The notes under the pieces are model-generated. The model had not been told where the DNA came from, searched no databases, and was given only the letters and a program-made list of their open reading frames with translations. This document shows, piece after piece, positions 59,912-64,000 of a DNA stretch of 64,000 bases (its first letter is position 1; every line of letters starts with the position of its first letter). Made by a program: the position numbers and the translations under genes. Source of the stretch: Tetmemena sp. SeJ-2015 (taxonomy: Eukaryota > Ciliophora > Spirotrichea > Sporadotrichida > Oxytrichidae); the NCBI GenBank assembly GCA_027382625.1, contig JAJKFJ010022906.1, positions 1-64,000 on the forward strand, written 5' to 3'.

Positions 59912-62100
59912 AACTGACTATTCCTCGTGCAACCGTGTAATATACAAAGCGTGCATGACTCTATTGATCTCTAGGGCTGAGAATTCGCTTGCTCTATCTG
60001 CACAAGCATTAAAATGCCTCAAGAACGACTCATTGTGAGAGAGTAACTGATAGGTCTATATAGTACTCTACTCATTGGATTTGTTCTCCTCCTACTCTTG
60101 CGCTTTCTTTACTTGGTATACGTTGTGGGGGTTTACTTTGCCTCTCTTCTAACTGTGCTACAGTAAGATGGCTAGATCTTACACCATCGAAATGCTCAAC
60201 TTCATATCCTAAATCAGATCTGGCCTTATAAGTCTGGATCTCTTCAGAATAGCTTCCCTCATTATTTCATCCTCAGGACACACCTTTGATACTAATCCGA
60301 TTAACTTCAGCAGATTAATATATAAAGAATTTATGATAAAGCAAGGCAGTTTTAATGTAGGCTTCAAAGTTAGCGTGAATAAGCTATCTGACCTTGAAGA
60401 AAAAGCTTTGGTCACTGCAGTCCAATAAGATTATGCGTTGGATGTTGGTGAGCAGCCATAGATCATTTCCCTTATTTTCTGCTATCATGGACTAGAAAAG
60501 CAAGTCAGTAAAGCCTTGATAGAAGCCGTAACGAGCAAACTAAGAATTGCTACCAAGGAGGCGCATCAATTGCTGGAATTCTAGATCCTCTGGCTTGTTA
60601 ATGTGAAGTTGGTTTATCAGACAAAGGTTATATTCATCTATCAAAGGCTCAAGGGTCACGTTAGGCAAATTCAGAAGACTAATGTTAATTCAAACGTTCT
60701 AATCAACTTAAATAATGTTGAGAGCGAAAGGGTGTATTATTTGCTTTTTGAAAAGAAGCTTTTGCATGTTCCCGTATCTCAGAAGGTAGAGTAAGAAATG
60801 CACATTCAGCACTGGTAAAGCATAATGATTCTTAGCAATAATTTCAAAATCTTATTCTGAAATATCCTTCTCCTAAAGACTGAACTAGATCTAGATTGTC
60901 TTAAGTAAGTCATTCAAACAATTATGCACATTTTAAATTACATTTAGAGATTAAGTCGTAAAAGTCAGGATGGTACTCTACTTTATAACGAATTTGCTTT
61001 ATGACTTTCATGTAAAATTCAAGTGGCATTGAATAGAAGAGTTCGGAATTCAAAACCCATTTTATTATGTCTACTCTCAGATCCTCAAGAATTAAATAAA
61101 TTTGAGGGGGAATTCTTATGATTTATTATAACGACAATTATTTAATAGAGATAAACACATCAATAGCGGTATTAAGTTGTGGAAGAGAGAGACTATCTAT
61201 GTCTTCGACTATGTAGTGCTTATATTTATCTGTGAGATCTCTGCAAAGATGGCCTCTCTTTAAAAATCTATAAGTTTGGACGATTGATAGTAAATCTCCA
61301 GCTGAGAACTTAGGAGCCATGTCCATTAAGATACTATATGCTTATTCAATTGAATGTCTCTCAATTAAAAAGATAGTGTTGAAGAAAAGCTCAAAGATGT
61401 TCTTTGAGAAGTAGTGAGGGTTAAATCTAATTTAGTCAAGCACTTCCATAGCACTTAACACCCCACTATCATACACTGAACTGTAAAGTATGATGTTCTC
61501 TACTCAAAAATCATTATAATTACAATCCTTAATATTCATTATAGATTATTACTGTCTTCCAAAATTCTTAGTCATCGTAACGAATTTAACTAGCTTTCTC
61601 AATCAAGTTCACTATATGATTAGCAGAGAGAACTTTAATTCATTTAATTTATAATGCTATAAAATATACTTTAGTGACCTAGAGGAACTTTAGGATTTCT
61701 TTTCTCATTTCAAGATCTTTCTGAATCTTCTCGTAGGAGCCTGAAATTCTTTTATTCATGAATTCCCTTATATAATTTTCATTTTCCCTCTCCTATAAAT
61801 AGACAATTAATGAAGGTTGTTACTTACAATTTCTTATCTCTTGGTTTTTGAACTTTTATCTTTAGACCTTTAAGTGTCCTCCTAAATTTCAGACTTTACG
61901 GCATCTTCTGCATTCTACGACTCTTCTTCTGAGGACTCAGATTTTGAAGATAAAAGTTCTTAGTTCTAAATGTTGACTTTAACTTGCTTTTAAGCATCTT
62001 AAAATCAGTTTAATAATAAAGTATGCATAATTTCTTGGTAAAGCTTTTCTATTCCATTTCTTTCTTTGAAAATGCTAGAAGCTCCAATAAAGAAAAAGGC
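59690..62100 (-). CDS. Helical-repeat protein, possibly mitochondrial RNA-binding
   Basis: A multi-exon minus-strand gene. Start near 62065-62100 (MAFFFIGASSIFKERNG), then an acidic linker (SKSESSEEESQNAEDAVKSE), an intron (about 61785-61825), and long helical repeats: SGVLSAMEVLDQIRFNPHYF, IERHSIEQAYSILMDMAPKF, SAGDLLSIVQTYRFLKRGHL, SLPQLNTAIDVFISIK, FYSMPLEFYMKVIKQIRY, PEDLEFQQLMRLLGSNSQF, KVCPEDEIMREAILKRSRL, FSALEINRVMHALYITRL. The pattern (L..ll.a....f, about 35-40 residues per unit) resembles FASTK/OPR-type organellar RNA-binding proteins, but no RAP domain is seen, so this is tentative. Ends are uncertain; the last exon overlaps the 3' end of the importin gene. A plus-strand frame across 60.17-60.86 kb is a shadow of it. 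Confidence 0.6.
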
Positions 62101-62160
62101 CATAATTATTATACTATCTTCTTTAAAGAATCAATTTAAACATCAAATTGTTAGTTTATA

Positions 62161-63195
62161 GGGGGGGGGGACGGAAGTGCACACCCCCTAAATATTAAAA
62201 AAATGCCTATAAAAGTGTCCATATGTGTCAAAATCAGCTAAAAATGCCCAAAAAATAAGTAATTCTGGCTTTTAAAATTTCCAAGAGGGTCATTTTTACG
62301 AATTTCACTTTTTATGATATGATTTATTAATATAGGTAAGAATTTAATGGAAAATAGAAGGTTCATAGAAAGGAAATCAACAAGAAGCAAAACAGAGGCA
62401 GTTGACTTTGCAGGCTTAAGATCTCTGTGGATAACATTGCCTGAGTGAAAGACTTTAAGGTAACGTTTAAATATTAAATTTATTAAATTAGAGATTACAA
62501 CTATTTAAAAAAGATCTCTAAAGCCGCCCAGCCTATATTATTTATTAAATTTAATATTCTTGACTGATTGATGTTATGATTATGTTTATTCCCACAAATA
62601 ACTAAGTATCATTTCATTACTTTATATTAAGCTATTTTTAAAGAAGTTATCTGCTCTATAGTAAGTCCCCAGATAGCTGGGTAATTTGAGAACTTATTTA
62701 AACTATGAATTTTCATGATTGTTCTTAAAAATTGTACATATAATTGTAAGATCCTCTAAAATATGATATAGAGTTTATCAATAAGTTTAAAGCAGTAATT
62801 TTATGTAATTGCAGATATAGTGATCTTGGCTATTATATGTAAGTTAGTAAGGTTCTTCTCTAAATAATATTCAATTTAAGATTGCATGAATTTTTATAAA
62901 ACAGTTCAATCGCATTTAAAAAATTGAAGGGCGAATCATAATTAATATGTATATTAACTCTAGTATCTTCATAAGACTTTATATTCATGAGTAAAACAGA
63001 GAGCTCGGAAATAATTTTAAGGTTATAACATAAAATTTGAAATCATAAATTTTGACCCTCATGGAAATTTTGAAAGCTAAAAACTCTTAATTTTTTGGCA
63101 TTTCTGGCATTTTTGGCCGATTTTGACCTTAATGGATGTTTTTCATAAATTTTGATCATAAAAAGTGGGGGGTGTGCAATTTCGTCCCCCCTCCC
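62161..63195. mobile_element. Terminal-inverted-repeat DNA element, about 1.03 kb
   Basis: The left end ggggggggggacgg-aagtgcacaccccct (62161-62189) and the right end ggggggtgtgcaatttcgtc-cccccc (63166-63195) are inverted repeats. The similarity continues inwards for about 150-190 bp on each side, with interruptions (left 'gtcaaaatcagctaaaaatg', right complement 'gtcaaaatcggccaaaaatg'). The element is flanked by TTTATA at 62155-62160 and again at 63197-63202, a likely target-site duplication. No transposase is present, so it would be a non-autonomous (MITE-like) element. It contains a fragment of a protein kinase exon on the minus strand. Confidence 0.75.
62330..62468 (-). pseudogene. Protein-kinase catalytic-loop fragment inside the TIR element
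   Basis: Minus-strand translation gives RYLKVFHSGNVIHRDLKPAK, the HRD catalytic loop of a CMGC/MAPK-like kinase (family 'LKYIHSGNVIHRDLKPAN'). After PAK the reading departs from the kinase pattern (no LLL..DCxxKICDFG), and no other kinase subdomain is found nearby, so it is a fragment rather than a gene. Its place between the inverted repeats suggests capture by the element or insertion of the element halves around an old exon. Confidence 0.6.
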
Positions 63196-63289
63196 GTTTA
63201 TAGCGTAAAATCTTTGTTAAAATTTAAATTAAAATCCTTTTTATTATTTTTAAAACACCAGACTCTTTTTTTTCTTCACCAATTTCATA

Positions 63290-63538
63290 TCACAATTTTT
63301 AGAGACATGCTCCCAACACTAATAAAGAGAGGCAAATTAAAAATAACGAATTAGTTATGTTTTTATTTTATGAAAACTAAAAGACCCACCCAAAAAAGTT
63401 GATACTCTTAATTGTTATGGGTAGTTCTTCTTTGACTGCTAGTCGTGCAGAGAGCCTCTATATGAATTGCGAATAATGCTTACTCGATTGAATACCAAAT
63501 GAATATTCCTTGTTATCATCGATACTCTCCTCCCTCAT
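63290..63538 (-). CDS. Small protein with C-terminal hydrophobic segment, 82 aa
   Basis: From ATG 63536-63538: MREESIDDNKEYSFGIQSSK, then HYSQFIQRLSARLAVKEEL, an AT-rich middle and a hydrophobic end (NSLFLICLSLLVLGACLQKL) before TGA 63290-63292. The first 45 residues have good coding composition; the rest could be an unspliced intron. Possibly the first exon of a gene whose remainder was disrupted by the TIR element just downstream. No family recognised. Confidence 0.35.
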
Positions 63539-63714
63539 CCTCTTTTAAGTTGAAAACATTCTACCATTCTAAATAGATAACAGTTTAAATGTATACTATT
63601 CAATTAGATCAGGTTATTATCTTTAAGACAACTTAAATTGCTATTGAATTTTATAAATTTCTGTTGCGATTTCTATTTTCCTTGTTATTATAGCTGCGAA
63701 TTTAATAAAAAAGA

Positions 63715-63795
63715 TATTCAATTTAGATATCAAATTAAAATGGAATAAGTCATTGGCAGTTGAAGTGTGTCCAATTTAAATAAATATTACCTTTT
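63715..63795 (+). repeat. Dispersed coding repeat, copy E (truncated N-terminal part)
   Basis: Plus strand IFNLDIKLKWNKSLAVEVC then PIQINITF-TGA, matching the IKLKWNxxxAVEV start of copy C at both DNA (caaattaaaatggaat) and protein level. Only this first block is visible before the window enters AT-rich sequence. Confidence 0.55.
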
Positions 63796-64000
63796 GATTC
63801 ACATGAAAATGAAAACTTTTTACCTTGAACTTTTTATAGCTTTCATAAAAAATTAACTCCAATTAAATAAAAAAAATTAAAAGATTTTTGGGTGAGAAAA
63901 AAAATTAATCTTTATGACGACATTATAAAAAAACTAAATATTTTTTTTATTATAGAGCATATTTAAATAAAAATAATCACATAAAAAAAAATAGATAAGA
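63796..64000. other. AT-rich end of the window
   Basis: Nothing recognisable; long A and T runs. No telomeric repeat. Confidence 0.4.

Noticed and set aside
60175..60870. Long plus-strand open frame (MARSYTIEMLNFISQIRSG...)
   Set aside because: The minus strand in the same place carries better helical-repeat coding that joins with exons on both sides; the plus frame is open only because TGA is the sole stop.
1..64000. CRISPR array, bacterial operon or rRNA/tRNA genes
   Set aside because: No regularly spaced repeats, no ribosome-binding sites, spliced eukaryotic genes throughout, and no tRNA or rRNA signature noticed on reading.

Overview
The window looks like nuclear DNA of a ciliate that reads TAA and TAG as glutamine and stops only at TGA. 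Conserved genes (protein kinases, ubiquitin protease, importin, phosphotransferase, TPR and LRR proteins) are open across many in-frame TAA/TAG codons at positions where homologues tolerate Gln, and every convincing coding region ends at TGA. Introns are mostly GT-AG, AT-rich and 30-190 nt long, with a few outliers of about 21 nt and 612 nt. Genes are dense, on both strands, with short AT-rich spacers, so this is a multigene chromosome. No telomere repeat is seen. I cannot tell macronuclear from germline DNA, but dispersed repeats, a terminal-inverted-repeat element and one intron-like insertion without GT-AG ends leave a germline origin possible. Several genes need 1-nt shifts to stay open, often in short homopolymers; assembly indels are the simplest cause.

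Layout: 0-3.7 kb, a partial gene, a CDPK-type kinase and SRP receptor beta. 4-10.3 kb, a basic hypothetical, a TPR plus cyclic-nucleotide-binding protein and an LRR protein. 10.6-12.3 kb, a TraB-like protein. 12.5-17 kb (minus), a protein with four tandem GYLVD/EIP repeats and an acidic Gln-rich protein. 17.3-30.3 kb (minus), a multi-membrane-segment protein and two tandem very large exons-rich surface proteins built from repeated Thr/Ser-rich beta-type modules followed by furin-like Cys repeats. A GC-rich island of about 350 bp that can form hairpins sits inside the upstream one. 30.4-34.3 kb (minus), a hypothetical and a CDKL kinase with a long Q/N-rich tail. 34.4-38.8 kb (plus), a TTC1 homologue, a hypothetical and a CDP-alcohol phosphotransferase. 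38.8-44.5 kb (minus), a USP32-like deubiquitinase. 45-47.1 kb, casein kinase 1. 47.7-50.4 kb, a CMTR1-like cap methyltransferase that seems to have lost catalytic residues. 50.6-54.8 kb, low-complexity proteins, the last with a cyclic-nucleotide-binding domain. 55.1-59.9 kb, an importin-7/8-like protein, convergent with a helical minus-strand protein (59.7-62.1 kb). 62.2-63.2 kb, a terminal-inverted-repeat element carrying a kinase fragment.

The genes do not form a pathway. They are mostly housekeeping (trafficking, nuclear import, lipid synthesis, RNA capping, ubiquitin) and signalling/ciliary genes (CDPK, CDKL, CK1, two cyclic-nucleotide-binding proteins). The least expected features are a five-copy dispersed family of a short unrecognised coding element (motif ILATFVWERSV), the giant surface-protein pair, the GC-rich island, the pseudo-methyltransferase, and the kinase-carrying TIR element.
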